From Amycolatopsis saalfeldensis (GTDB lineage: Bacteria; Actinomycetota; Actinomycetes; Mycobacteriales; Pseudonocardiaceae), in contig NZ_FOEF01000003.1 in the NCBI RefSeq assembly GCF_900110575.1, forward strand, positions 248,001-312,000: 64,000 bases of DNA, written 5' to 3'. Below are positions 32,728-40,640 of the stretch, piece by piece. Positions within the stretch are counted from its first letter, which is position 1. Each line of letters starts with the position of its first letter. A program made the position numbers and the translations under genes. The notes beneath the pieces are model-generated. The model had not been told where the DNA came from and ran no database searches. It saw only the letters and a list, made by a program, of their open reading frames with translations.

Positions 32728-34087
32728 GTATGACCTCGCGGTGCTGGGCGCGGGCCCGGCCGGTCTGGCCGCCGCCGTCACCGCCGCGCGGGCCGGTGCG
32801 CGGGTCGCGCTGGTCGACGCGGGTGACCGCGTCGGCGGCCAGTACTGGCGCCACCGCGAAGCCGACGACGGCACCGGCCACCACCACTGGCGAACCCTGG
32901 TACGGCTGAGGGATTCCCTGCCCCGGCTGGACTTCCTGGCCAGGCACGCGGTCTGGCACGTCGAGCGGACCGGCGCCGGCTTCACCCTCCACACCGGCCA
33001 CGGCGAGGTTCGCGCCCGCGCCCTCGTCGTGGCGACCGGCGCGTACGACCGTCAGCTGCCGTTCCCCGGCTGGACGCTGCCGGGCGTCTTCACGGCCGGC
33101 GGCGCGCAGGCGTTGCTCAAGGGCCACGGTGTACGGGCCGGGAGCCGGGTCGTGGTCGCCGGGACCGGGCCGTTCCTGCTGCCGGTCGCCGCGGGGCTGG
33201 CGCGGGCCGGGGCCGAGGTGGCGGGGGTGTTCGAGGCCGGTTCCCCGGCCGGGTTCGCCCGCTCGCCACGAGCCGTGCTCGGCAGCCCCGGCAAGCTCGC
33301 CGAGGGGGCCGGGTACCTGAAAACCCTGGTGCGCAACAGGATTCCGTACCGGACACGGACGGCGGTCGTCGCGGCGCACGGCGACGGAGAAGTCCGCTCG
33401 GTGACCGTCGCGTCGCTCGAGGAAGACTGGCGGATCGTGGCCGGCAGCGAGCGCGAGATCGCGTGCGACACCGTCGCGGTGGGTTACGGCTTCACGCCGC
33501 AGCTGGAGATCCCCCTGCAGCTCGGCTGCGAAACCCGGCTCGGCGCCGACGGCAGCCTGATCGCGGTGGCCGACCGCCAGCAGCGCGCCAGCGTGCCCGG
33601 CGTCTACCTGGCCGGTGAGGTGTGCGGCGTCGGCGGGGCCGAACTGTCCCTTGTGGAGGGTGAGCTGGCCGGGCTGCACGCCGCGCTCACGACGGTCGGT
33701 GCCGAGCCGGACCGGGCACGGGTCACGCGGCTGTTGCGCCGCCGCGAGTCCGCCCGCGCGTTCGCCGGGGCGATGCACGCGGCGCACCCGCTCCGGCCCG
33801 GCTGGCTGAGCTGGCTCGACGCGCCGACGCTGCTCTGCCGGTGCGAAGAGGTGAGCGTCGGGACGGTCCGCGGTGCCATCGCGGACCTCGGCGCGACGGA
33901 CGCCCGCACCGTCAAACTGTTGGCGCGCCCCGGAATGGGACTGTGCCAGGGCCGGGTCTGCGGTTACGCCACGGCCTGCCTCACCGCCGCCGAGCAGGGC
34001 CGCGAGCCCACGGCCGCCGACCTCGCCGCGTCAGCCGGGCGGCCGATCGCGCAGCCGGTGCGGCTCGGGGATCTCGCGGATGGCTGA
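32711..34087 (+). CDS. FAD/NAD-dependent alpha subunit of hydroxyproline dehydrogenase, with BFD-like domain
   Basis: A 458-residue pyridine-nucleotide-disulfide-type oxidoreductase. The FAD motif is LAVLGAGPAGLAAAVTAARA, a second Rossmann motif is VVVAGTGPFLLPVAAGLA, and the C-terminus carries a BFD-like [2Fe-2S] domain: LCRCEEVSVGTVRGAI then GMGLCQGRVCGYATA (CxC and CxxxxC). This is the electron-transfer subunit pattern of HcnB/OoxA and D-hydroxyproline dehydrogenases. The GTG start has AGGAAGGAG upstream. The last codons and the next start lie in the duplicated segment starting at 34062. Confidence 0.85.
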   Translation: MTLPAEYDLAVLGAGPAGLAAAVTAARAGARVALVDAGDRVGGQYWRHREADDGTGHHHWRTLVRLRDSLPRLDFLARHAVWHVERTGAGFTLHTGHGEVRARALVVATGAYDRQLPFPGWTLPGVFTAGGAQALLKGHGVRAGSRVVVAGTGPFLLPVAAGLARAGAEVAGVFEAGSPAGFARSPRAVLGSPGKLAEGAGYLKTLVRNRIPYRTRTAVVAAHGDGEVRSVTVASLEEDWRIVAGSEREIACDTVAVGYGFTPQLEIPLQLGCETRLGADGSLIAVADRQQRASVPGVYLAGEVCGVGGAELSLVEGELAGLHAALTTVGAEPDRARVTRLLRRRESARAFAGAMHAAHPLRPGWLSWLDAPTLLCRCEEVSVGTVRGAIADLGATDARTVKLLARPGMGLCQGRVCGYATACLTAAEQGREPTAADLAASAGRPIAQPVRLGDLADG

Positions 34088-34483
34088 CCTGGCACTGTCC
34101 GAAGAGGACGAGGCGATGCTGGACGGCGCGGCCGGTCCTGCGGCGCAGTTGTGTCTGCGGATGGTCGTCGCGCTCGCGCGGGTTCGCGGTGCGCCCCGGT
34201 TGCTGCGGGTGGCGTCGGCCCACGTCGATGGGTGTCTTTACCACGGTCGGGCCGGGCTGGATTTCGTCGAGTGGCTCGGGGGTCTCGCGGATGGCTGACC
34301 TGGCACTGTCCGAAGAGGACGAGGCGATGCTGGACGGCGCGGACGGTCCTGCGGCGCAGTTGTGTCTGCGGATGGTCGTCGCGCTTGCGCGGGTTCGCGG
34401 TGCGCCCCGGTTGCTGCGGGTGGCGTCGGCCCACGTCGACGGGTGCCTTTACCACGGCCAGGCCGGGCTGGATTTCGTCGAGT
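34062..34483 (+). repeat. 211-bp tandem duplication of the acnX 5' end
   Basis: 34062-34272 is repeated at 34273-34483 with a handful of substitutions. Each copy contains TCTCGCGG-ATG-GCTGACC and the first about 65 codons of the aconitase X gene. Because 211 is not a multiple of three, the first copy (ATG 34080) stops at 34298 after 72 codons and the full gene uses the second ATG (34291). TCGGGGA at both junctions suggests slippage at a microhomology. Confidence 0.9.
34080..34298 (+). pseudogene. Truncated duplicate N-terminus of aconitase X
   Basis: A 72-residue frame, MADLALSEEDEAMLDG and onward to DFVEWLGGLADG, copies the N-terminus of the downstream aconitase X protein and then ends at the duplication boundary. 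It retains the same upstream sequence as the functional start and overlaps it by 8 nt, so ribosomes could translate it and re-initiate at 34291. It is too short to fold as the enzyme. Confidence 0.75.
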
Positions 34484-35556
34484 GGATCGGGGAGCTGGGT
34501 GGCCGGGTCGCGGTGCCGACGACGCTCAACGTCGGCTCGCTCGACCTCCGCCATCCGGGCCTGGTCCACGCCGACGCGGAGACGACCGCGAACGCGCGCC
34601 GGCTGATGGCCGGCTACACCGCGCTGGGCTGCACCCCGACCTGGACCTGCGCGCCGTACCAGCTCACGCACCGGCCGTCGTTCGGCACGCACGTGGCGTG
34701 GGCGGAGTCCAACGCGATCGTGTTCGCCAACTCCGTGCTCGGCGCCCGCACCGACCGGTACGGCGACTTCCTCGACATCGGCGCGGCCATCACCGGCCGC
34801 GCGCCGGACGCCGGGCTGCACCGGGACGCGAACCGGCGCGCCACGGTCCGGCTCGACTGCGCGGGCCTGTCACGGCGGCTGCTCGCCGAGGACGCCGCCT
34901 GGGGAGTGCTCGGCCACCTCGCCGGGCGCGTCGCGGGCAGTGGCGTGCCGGTGCTCACCGGGGTGCCGGACGGCGTGACCGAGGACCGGCTGAAGGCGTT
35001 CGGCGCCGCGGCCGCCTCCAGCGGGGGAGTGGGCCTGTTCCACGTCGTGGGCGTGACCCCGGAGGCGCCGTCACTTTCAGCGGTGGCCACGGCGGACCTC
35101 CCGGTCCACGAGGTCGCCGCCGCGGACCTGCGCGTGATCCGCGACGAGCTGACCACCGCGCGCGGCGGCGGAATCGACGCGCTTTGCCTTGGCACACCGC
35201 ACTTTTCGGTCACCGAGTTCGAGCAGCTGGCCGGCCTGCTCGGTGACGGCCCGCCGTTCCACCCCGACGTGCGAGCCTGGGTGACGACCAGCCGCGCGGT
35301 GCTCGCGGAGGCCGAACGGCTCGGCTACGCGGAAACCGCGCGCGCAGCCGGCGCCCGGATCGTGGTGGACACCTGCAGCTACATCACCCCGGTGCTCGAC
35401 ACGGACGTCCGCACCGCGATGACGAATTCCGGCAAGTGGGCCTGGTACGCGCCCGGCAACATCGGTGTGGCCGTCACACTCGGCTCGATGGCCGAATGCG
35501 TCGCCTCGGCCCGCGCCGGCCACCTCGTCCGGGACGAGGCACTGTGGGCGAGCTGA
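34291..35556 (+). CDS. Aconitase X large (catalytic) subunit, cis-3-hydroxy-L-proline dehydratase type
   Basis: A 421-residue protein of the AcnX catalytic family. Recognisable segments are VASAHVDGCLYHGQAGLDFV, VAVPTTLNVGSLDL, LGCTPTWTCAPYQ, AWAESNAIVFANSVLGARTD and the C-terminal DTCSYITPVL followed by SGKWAWYAPGN, with Cys residues at the positions that ligand the Fe-S centre. The small subunit is a separate gene overlapping its 3' end, so this is a two-gene type II AcnX. Bacterial members in hydroxyproline clusters dehydrate cis-3-hydroxy-L-proline to pyrroline-2-carboxylate. Start is the second copy of a duplicated 5' end. Confidence 0.82.
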   Translation: MADLALSEEDEAMLDGADGPAAQLCLRMVVALARVRGAPRLLRVASAHVDGCLYHGQAGLDFVEWIGELGGRVAVPTTLNVGSLDLRHPGLVHADAETTANARRLMAGYTALGCTPTWTCAPYQLTHRPSFGTHVAWAESNAIVFANSVLGARTDRYGDFLDIGAAITGRAPDAGLHRDANRRATVRLDCAGLSRRLLAEDAAWGVLGHLAGRVAGSGVPVLTGVPDGVTEDRLKAFGAAAASSGGVGLFHVVGVTPEAPSLSAVATADLPVHEVAAADLRVIRDELTTARGGGIDALCLGTPHFSVTEFEQLAGLLGDGPPFHPDVRAWVTTSRAVLAEAERLGYAETARAAGARIVVDTCSYITPVLDTDVRTAMTNSGKWAWYAPGNIGVAVTLGSMAECVASARAGHLVRDEALWAS

Positions 35557-35987
35557 TCGGCCGCACCGTCTTCCCCGGCGAGGCCACCGGAATCCCGCTG
35601 GTCCTCGACGCGCCGCTGTCCTTCTGGGGCGGCACCGACCCGACCGGGCGGATTGTCGACGAGCATCACCCGCAGCGGGGCGCCGTGGTCACCGGGCGGG
35701 TGCTCGTGCTGCCGAAGGCGCGGGGGTCGAGTTCGTCGTCCTCGGTGCTGGCCGAGCAGATCCGGTCCGGCACCGGCCCCGCGGCACTGGTCCTCACCGA
35801 ACCCGACGCGATCCTGATGCTCGGCGCGTGGGTCGCCGCGGAGCTGTACGGCCACCGGCTGCCGATCGTCGTACTGTCCACAGAGGACTACGACCGGCTG
35901 TGCGCCCGCTCCGGCCCGGTGACGATCGTGGCCGGACCGGAGCGGGCCATGATCACCGCCGCAGCCGCACTTCGCCCGTCTGGATGA
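35544..35987 (+). CDS. Aconitase X small subunit (DUF126)
   Basis: A 147-residue DUF126 protein. LDAPLSFWGGTDPTGRIVDE and HHPQRGAVVTGRVLVLPKAR precede the Ser-rich loop GSSSSSSVLAEQIRSG, whose first Ser is the catalytic residue in AcnX enzymes. The GTG start lies inside the last codons of the large subunit gene (13-nt overlap), as expected for stoichiometric translation. The 3' end overlaps the convergent amidohydrolase gene by 35 nt. Confidence 0.85.
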   Translation: MGELIGRTVFPGEATGIPLVLDAPLSFWGGTDPTGRIVDEHHPQRGAVVTGRVLVLPKARGSSSSSSVLAEQIRSGTGPAALVLTEPDAILMLGAWVAAELYGHRLPIVVLSTEDYDRLCARSGPVTIVAGPERAMITAAAALRPSG

Positions 35988-37179
35988 CGGCCGCAACCCC
36001 GGCCGCGGGGTCGGCCAGGATGTCAAGATCGTCCAGTGGATTCCCGCGGATCAGCACGACATCGCCGTGCGCGCCCGGGGCCAGCACGCCCAGCGAACCC
36101 TCCTGGCGCAGCAGCTCCGCCGCGACCGTGGTGGCCGAGCGCAGCACCGCGCCGGGCGACTGGACCTTGCCGCGTAAGGAAAACTCCTCCGATTGCCGGG
36201 ACTGCATGGCGCCCAGCAGGTCGCTGCCGTAGGCGATCCGGACGCCCGCCGCGTCGGCGAGCCGCAGGGCCTCGAACCCGTTCTCGCTGACCTTCAGGAC
36301 CTTCGCGTACTGCTCCTCGGTGAACCCGAGTGAGCGGCTCTGCTCCAGCAGCGCCTGGTAGGTCACCAGCGTCGGCACGTAAAAAGCGTTGTGGCGCAAG
36401 AACAATTCGATCGACGTCGCGTCCAGCAGATTGCCGTGCTCGATGGTGCGGACGCCGAGTTCCAGGCCGCGGTTGACGGCCTCGGCGGTGTACGCGTGGC
36501 CGGCTGTGTAGAGGTTCGCCGCGGCAGCCTCGTCGACGATCGCGCGCACCTCCTCGTCGGAGAACTGCAGTGAGTCGACACGGTCGGTGTGGCTGGCGCA
36601 GCCGCCCGACAGCATGAGCTTCAGGTGGTGCGCGCCGCGGCGGATCTCGTCGCGGGCGGCGCGGCGCACCTCGTCGACGCCGTCGCACACGCGGCCCAGG
36701 CCGGGGACCGCGTAATGCTGGTCGTGGACGTCGCGGCCCGCGGGGCGCAGGTCGCCGTGACCACCCGTCTGCGAAAGCGCCTTGCCGCCGAAGAAGATCC
36801 GCGGCCCGGCGAACAGGCCCTGCTCGACGGCGGCGGCCAGCCCGAAGTCCGCGCCGCCGACGTCTCGCACGCTCGTGAAGCCGCGCGCGAGCATGTCCCC
36901 GAGCAGGTGCGAGGCCTGGGCCGTCACGTACGCGGGGGAACGGTCGGCGACCGAGCCCAGGTCCGCGCTCACGGCGGTCACGTGCACGTGGCAGTCGATC
37001 AGGCCCGGCACGGCGAACAGCCCGGTCGCGTCGAACTCGTCCGCGCCGGCCGGGCCGCCGGGGTCGGCCGCCACCTCCGTGATCCGCCCGGCGGCGATCC
37101 GGACGGCCCGGCCGGCCGACACCGTTTCGCTCACCGGGTCGACGACGGTCGCGTGCCGGAGCACGAGGTCGGCGTTCAT
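35953..37179 (-). CDS. COG1228-type amidohydrolase, possible Xaa-(hydroxy)Pro dipeptidase
   Basis: A 408-residue amidohydrolase superfamily protein. Metal ligands are seen as DCHVHVT (HxH), a carboxylatable Lys in HHLKLMLSGG, His in TAGHAYT and IEHGN, and Asp in AYGSDLLG. The sequence belongs to the imidazolonepropionase-like/COG1228 group, which includes biochemically proven prolidases acting on L-Xaa-L-Pro and L-Xaa-hydroxyPro. Its place in a hydroxyproline cluster makes release of hydroxyproline from dipeptides a reasonable hypothesis. The ATG overlaps the stop of the MFS gene by 4 nt. Confidence 0.82.
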   Translation of the reverse strand: MNADLVLRHATVVDPVSETVSAGRAVRIAAGRITEVAADPGGPAGADEFDATGLFAVPGLIDCHVHVTAVSADLGSVADRSPAYVTAQASHLLGDMLARGFTSVRDVGGADFGLAAAVEQGLFAGPRIFFGGKALSQTGGHGDLRPAGRDVHDQHYAVPGLGRVCDGVDEVRRAARDEIRRGAHHLKLMLSGGCASHTDRVDSLQFSDEEVRAIVDEAAAANLYTAGHAYTAEAVNRGLELGVRTIEHGNLLDATSIELFLRHNAFYVPTLVTYQALLEQSRSLGFTEEQYAKVLKVSENGFEALRLADAAGVRIAYGSDLLGAMQSRQSEEFSLRGKVQSPGAVLRSATTVAAELLRQEGSLGVLAPGAHGDVVLIRGNPLDDLDILADPAAGVAAVIQTGEVRLRR

Positions 37180-38600
37180 GCGTTACCTCCAGGGGTGGGG
37201 GACTTGATCGTCTCCTGGCCGATGCTCTCCAGCGACCGGCCGGTGGTGCGCTGGCCGAACACGGCCACCACCACCGCCCCGAGCACGAGCAGGACCAGCA
37301 GCATGGTGAACACGCCGCCGAAACCCACGTTGCCGTAGGAGAAGCCGATCACGATGGGCGCGGTGATCCCGCCGATCCGGCCGACGGCCGAGGCGACGCC
37401 GAGCCCGGTGGTCCGGATCATCGTCGGGTAGATCTCCGAGGTGTAGGAGTATTCGAGCGCCGCGTTGCCGTTCATGAAAAACGACAGCACGATGCCCCAG
37501 ACCAGGATCTGCGTGCTGGTGCCCGAGAACGCCAGCCCCAGCGCCCCGACGGCGCCGCCGGCCAGGTAGATCACGATCGTCCACTTGCGCTCGATCCGCT
37601 CGCTGACGAACGCCGCCGAGTAATAGCCGGGGATCTGGGCCAGGTAGATCAGGATGGAGAACAGGAAGCTCTTCGATATGTCGAAACCCTGCTTCACCAG
37701 CAGCGACGGGATCCAGGTGAAGAACCCGTAGTAGGTGAAGATCGCGACGAACCAGTAGACCCACGAGGTGATCGTGGTCTTGCGCAGCCCGCCCGAGAAC
37801 AGCGCCTTGAGGTTGTCCGCGACCCGGCCCGACGAGACGTGCACCTCCTCGGCCTGGGTGGACGGCTGCGGCGTGGGCAGCGGCCCGACGCGCGCGCTCA
37901 CCTGCCGTTCGATGTCGGCCACCACGCGTTCGGCCTCGTCGACCCGGCCGTGGACGTGCAGGAACCGCGGCGACTCCGGCAGCGACCGGCGCCACCACAG
38001 CAGCATCAGGATCGGCACCGCGGTGAGCACCTGGACCCAGCGCCAGCCGTGCGGCACGTCGCTCACCACGAAGTAGCCGAGCAGGCTCGCGAAGACATAG
38101 CCGAACGCGAAAAACCCGGCCAGGGAGCCGATGTAGCGCCCGCGCACGCGTGAGGGCACGAACTCCGAGAGGTACGGCGCGATGATCGCGCTCTCCGCGC
38201 CGGTCCCCATGCCCGCCACCACGCGGGCGAGGAACAGCACCGCGAAGTTCGGCGCGGCCGCCGCGACCAGGCTGGCGGCGGCGTAGATGACCAGCGCGCT
38301 GACCATCACCGCGCGCCGGCCGATCTTGTCGCCCAGGATGCCGGCGCCGAGCGCGCCGAACAGGAACCCGATCAGCAGGCTGCTGCCCAGGATGCCGGTC
38401 GCCCCGCTGGACAGCCCCCATTCCTTGGTGACCGAGGGGAGGATGAACGCGACGATCGCGCCGTCCATCGCGTCGAAGGTGTAGCCGAGGCCGCCGGCGA
38501 ACAGCAGCTTGTAGTGGAATCGGGAAACAGGCAGGCGTTCGAGCCGGGCCGCCATCAGGTGCGAGGTCAGCTTCGGGGTCTCGCCGGTCGTCTCGGTCAT
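37176..38600 (-). CDS. MFS transporter (sugar/metabolite-H+ symporter family)
   Basis: A 474-residue carrier. The N-terminus has GGLGYTFDAMDGAIVAFILP, the loop 2-3 motif is GAGILGDKIGRRAVMV, ARVVAGMGTGAESAI follows, and PESPRFL ends the sixth helix, placing it in the AAHS/SV2-like metabolite symporter group that imports aromatic acids and betaines. As first gene of an operon with a prolidase-like amidohydrolase inside the hydroxyproline locus, it probably imports hydroxyproline or a hydroxyproline dipeptide (inference). The divergent gap to the deaminase gene carries the operator-like repeat. Confidence 0.85.
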   Translation of the reverse strand: MTETTGETPKLTSHLMAARLERLPVSRFHYKLLFAGGLGYTFDAMDGAIVAFILPSVTKEWGLSSGATGILGSSLLIGFLFGALGAGILGDKIGRRAVMVSALVIYAAASLVAAAAPNFAVLFLARVVAGMGTGAESAIIAPYLSEFVPSRVRGRYIGSLAGFFAFGYVFASLLGYFVVSDVPHGWRWVQVLTAVPILMLLWWRRSLPESPRFLHVHGRVDEAERVVADIERQVSARVGPLPTPQPSTQAEEVHVSSGRVADNLKALFSGGLRKTTITSWVYWFVAIFTYYGFFTWIPSLLVKQGFDISKSFLFSILIYLAQIPGYYSAAFVSERIERKWTIVIYLAGGAVGALGLAFSGTSTQILVWGIVLSFFMNGNAALEYSYTSEIYPTMIRTTGLGVASAVGRIGGITAPIVIGFSYGNVGFGGVFTMLLVLLVLGAVVVAVFGQRTTGRSLESIGQETIKSPTPGGNA

Positions 38601-38640
38601 GGTGCCTCCATCGGCGTGAACGAGGTCAGGCCACTGTACA

Positions 38641-38660
38641 ATGTCACATGGCACATGACA
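38641..38660. promoter_or_regulatory. Candidate GntR operator in divergent promoter
   Basis: ATGTCACAT (38641-38649) is the reverse complement of the ATGTGACAT at 30880-30888. It lies in a wider inverted repeat TGTCA-N9-TGACA (38642-38660) and follows TGTACA (38636-38641). Position: 41 nt from the MFS start and 67 nt from the deaminase start. Likely bound by the cluster's GntR. Confidence 0.5.
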
Positions 38661-38726
38661 CGATGAGTTTTGCCGATTGAGGTTCTGGTCGTCAACGCTG
38701 GGTAACATCGGAAACCTGGAGGTCTC

Positions 38727-39635
38727 ATGACGGGGCGCGAAAAGCCGTGGCACGGGGTGCTGGTCGCGACGGCCCTTCCACTGCGCGGCCCGGAGTCCGG
38801 CGCGCTGACCGCGGACTTCGACGCCTACGCCGAGCACGTCGCGTGGCTGGCGGCGAACGGCTGTGACGGCGTGACGCCGAACGGTTCGCTGGGGGAGTAC
38901 CAGACCCTGAGCGTCGAGGAGCGGACGCGGGTGGTGCGCACCGCGGTCGACGCGGCACCGCAGGGGTTCACCGTGATGCCCGGGGTCGCCGCGTACGGCG
39001 CGGCCGAGGCGCGGCGCTGGGCCGAGAACGCGGCCGAGCTGGGCTGCCCCGCGGTGATGCTGCTGCCGCCCAATTCCTACCGCGCCGACGAGCGCGCGGT
39101 GCTCGCGCACTACCGCGAGGTCGCCAAGGCCGGCCTGCCGGTCGTGGCCTACAACAACCCGTTCGACACCAAGGTCGACCTGGTCCCCGAGCTGCTGGCC
39201 GAGCTGTACGCCGAAGGCCTGATCACGGCGGTCAAGGAGTTCTCCGGCGACGTGCGCCGCCCGTACCGGATCGCCGAGCTGGCGCCGGGCCTCGACGTGC
39301 TGTGCGGTGCCGACGACGTGCTGCTGGAGCTGGCCGTCGCCGGGGCGCCCGGCTGGGTCGCGGGCTACCCCAACGCGTTCCCGAAGGCCACCACCGAGCT
39401 GTGGGCCGCGGCCGCGGCCGGCGACCTGGCGAAGGCGGTGCCGCTGTACCGGCTGCTGCATCCGTTGCTGCGCTGGGATTCCCGGACCGAGTTCGTCCAG
39501 GCGATCAAGCTGAGCATGGACATCGCCGGCCGTTACGGCGGTCCGTGCCGCCAGCCGCGCGTGCCGCTGACGCCCGAGCAGGAGAAGGCCGTCCGGCAGG
39601 CGACCGAGCGGGCACTCGAGGAAGGGCTTTCCTAG
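38727..39635 (+). CDS. DapA-family lyase, probable 1-pyrroline-4-hydroxy-2-carboxylate deaminase
   Basis: A 302-residue TIM-barrel class I lyase. The conserved GVTPNGSLGEYQTLS, VVAYNNPFDTKVD (Tyr) and AVKEFSGDVRR (Schiff-base Lys) motifs are present. In hydroxyproline loci this family deaminates the pyrroline formed by D-hydroxyproline dehydrogenase to 2-oxoglutarate semialdehyde; the neighbouring epimerase and dehydrogenase support that role. It is first gene of a four-gene operon, 3 nt before the epimerase. Confidence 0.82.
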   Translation: MTGREKPWHGVLVATALPLRGPESGALTADFDAYAEHVAWLAANGCDGVTPNGSLGEYQTLSVEERTRVVRTAVDAAPQGFTVMPGVAAYGAAEARRWAENAAELGCPAVMLLPPNSYRADERAVLAHYREVAKAGLPVVAYNNPFDTKVDLVPELLAELYAEGLITAVKEFSGDVRRPYRIAELAPGLDVLCGADDVLLELAVAGAPGWVAGYPNAFPKATTELWAAAAAGDLAKAVPLYRLLHPLLRWDSRTEFVQAIKLSMDIAGRYGGPCRQPRVPLTPEQEKAVRQATERALEEGLS

Positions 39636-39638
39636 ACC

Positions 39639-40640
39639 ATGCGCGCCAAGCGGCTGTTCCACGCCGTCGACTCCCACACCGAGGGCATGCCGACGCGGGT
39701 GATCACCGGCGGCGTCGGCGTCGTGCCGGGGGCCACGATGTTCGAGCGGCGCCAGTACTTCGTCGAGCACCTGGACCACATTCGGCAGCTGCTGATGTAC
39801 GAGCCGCGCGGCCATTCGGCCATGAGCGGCGCCATCCTGCAGCCCCCGACCCGGCCGGACGCCGACTGGGGCGTGCTGTTCATCGAGGTCTCCGGCTGCC
39901 TGCCGATGTGCGGGCACGGCACCATCGGCGTGGCCACGGTGCTGGTCGAGACCGGCATGGTGGCGGTGACCGAGCCGGTCACCACGATCCGGCTCGACAC
40001 CCCGGCCGGGCTGGTGGTCGCCGAGGTCGAGGTGGCCGACGGCGCCGCGCGCGCGGTGACGATCCGGAACGTGCCGTCGTTCTCGGTCGGGCTGGACCGC
40101 GAGGTGGACGTGCCGGGGCTCGGCCGCGTGCGGTACGACCTGGCCTTCGGCGGCAACTTCTACGCCATCGTCCAGCTGGCCGAGCTGGGCATCCCGTTCG
40201 AGCACAAGGAAAAGCAGCGGCTGCTCGACGCCGGGCTGTCCATCATGGACGCCGTGACCGGGCAGGACCGCCCGGCCCACCCGGTGAACCCGGAGATCTC
40301 CGGCTGCCACCACGTCTACCTCGCCGCGCCCGGCTCGACGGCCCGGCACTCGCGGCACGCGATGGCCATCCACCCCGGCTGGTTCGACCGCTCGCCGTGC
40401 GGCACCGGCACCAGCGCGCGGATGGCGCAGCTGCATGCGCGTGGTGAACTGCCGCTGGACACCGAGTTCCGCAACGAGTCGTTCATCGGCACGCACTTCC
40501 TCGGGCGGCTGGTCGAACAAACCTCGGTCGGCGGGATCCCGGCGGTGGTCCCGAAGATCACCGGCCGGGCCTGGCTGACCGGCACGGCTCAGTACTGGCT
40601 CGACCCGGACGACCCGTTCCCGGCGGGATTCCAGCTGTGA
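39639..40640 (+). CDS. Proline racemase family, probable 4-hydroxyproline 2-epimerase
   Basis: A 333-residue protein of the proline racemase fold. Both catalytic cysteines are present: the first in SGCLPMCGHGTIG and the second in SPCGTGTSARMAQL. Having Cys rather than Thr or Ser at the second site argues for an epimerase and against trans-3-hydroxyproline dehydratase. VDSHTEGMPTRVITGG is the typical N-terminal motif. It would convert trans-4-hydroxy-L-proline to cis-4-hydroxy-D-proline for the dehydrogenase. Its stop overlaps the next start (GTGA). Confidence 0.88.
   Translation: MRAKRLFHAVDSHTEGMPTRVITGGVGVVPGATMFERRQYFVEHLDHIRQLLMYEPRGHSAMSGAILQPPTRPDADWGVLFIEVSGCLPMCGHGTIGVATVLVETGMVAVTEPVTTIRLDTPAGLVVAEVEVADGAARAVTIRNVPSFSVGLDREVDVPGLGRVRYDLAFGGNFYAIVQLAELGIPFEHKEKQRLLDAGLSIMDAVTGQDRPAHPVNPEISGCHHVYLAAPGSTARHSRHAMAIHPGWFDRSPCGTGTSARMAQLHARGELPLDTEFRNESFIGTHFLGRLVEQTSVGGIPAVVPKITGRAWLTGTAQYWLDPDDPFPAGFQL

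Noticed and set aside
33841..34290. Extension of the aconitase X protein upstream to 33841
   Set aside because: This frame runs through the dehydrogenase alpha subunit out of frame and only by chance joins the gene after the duplication.
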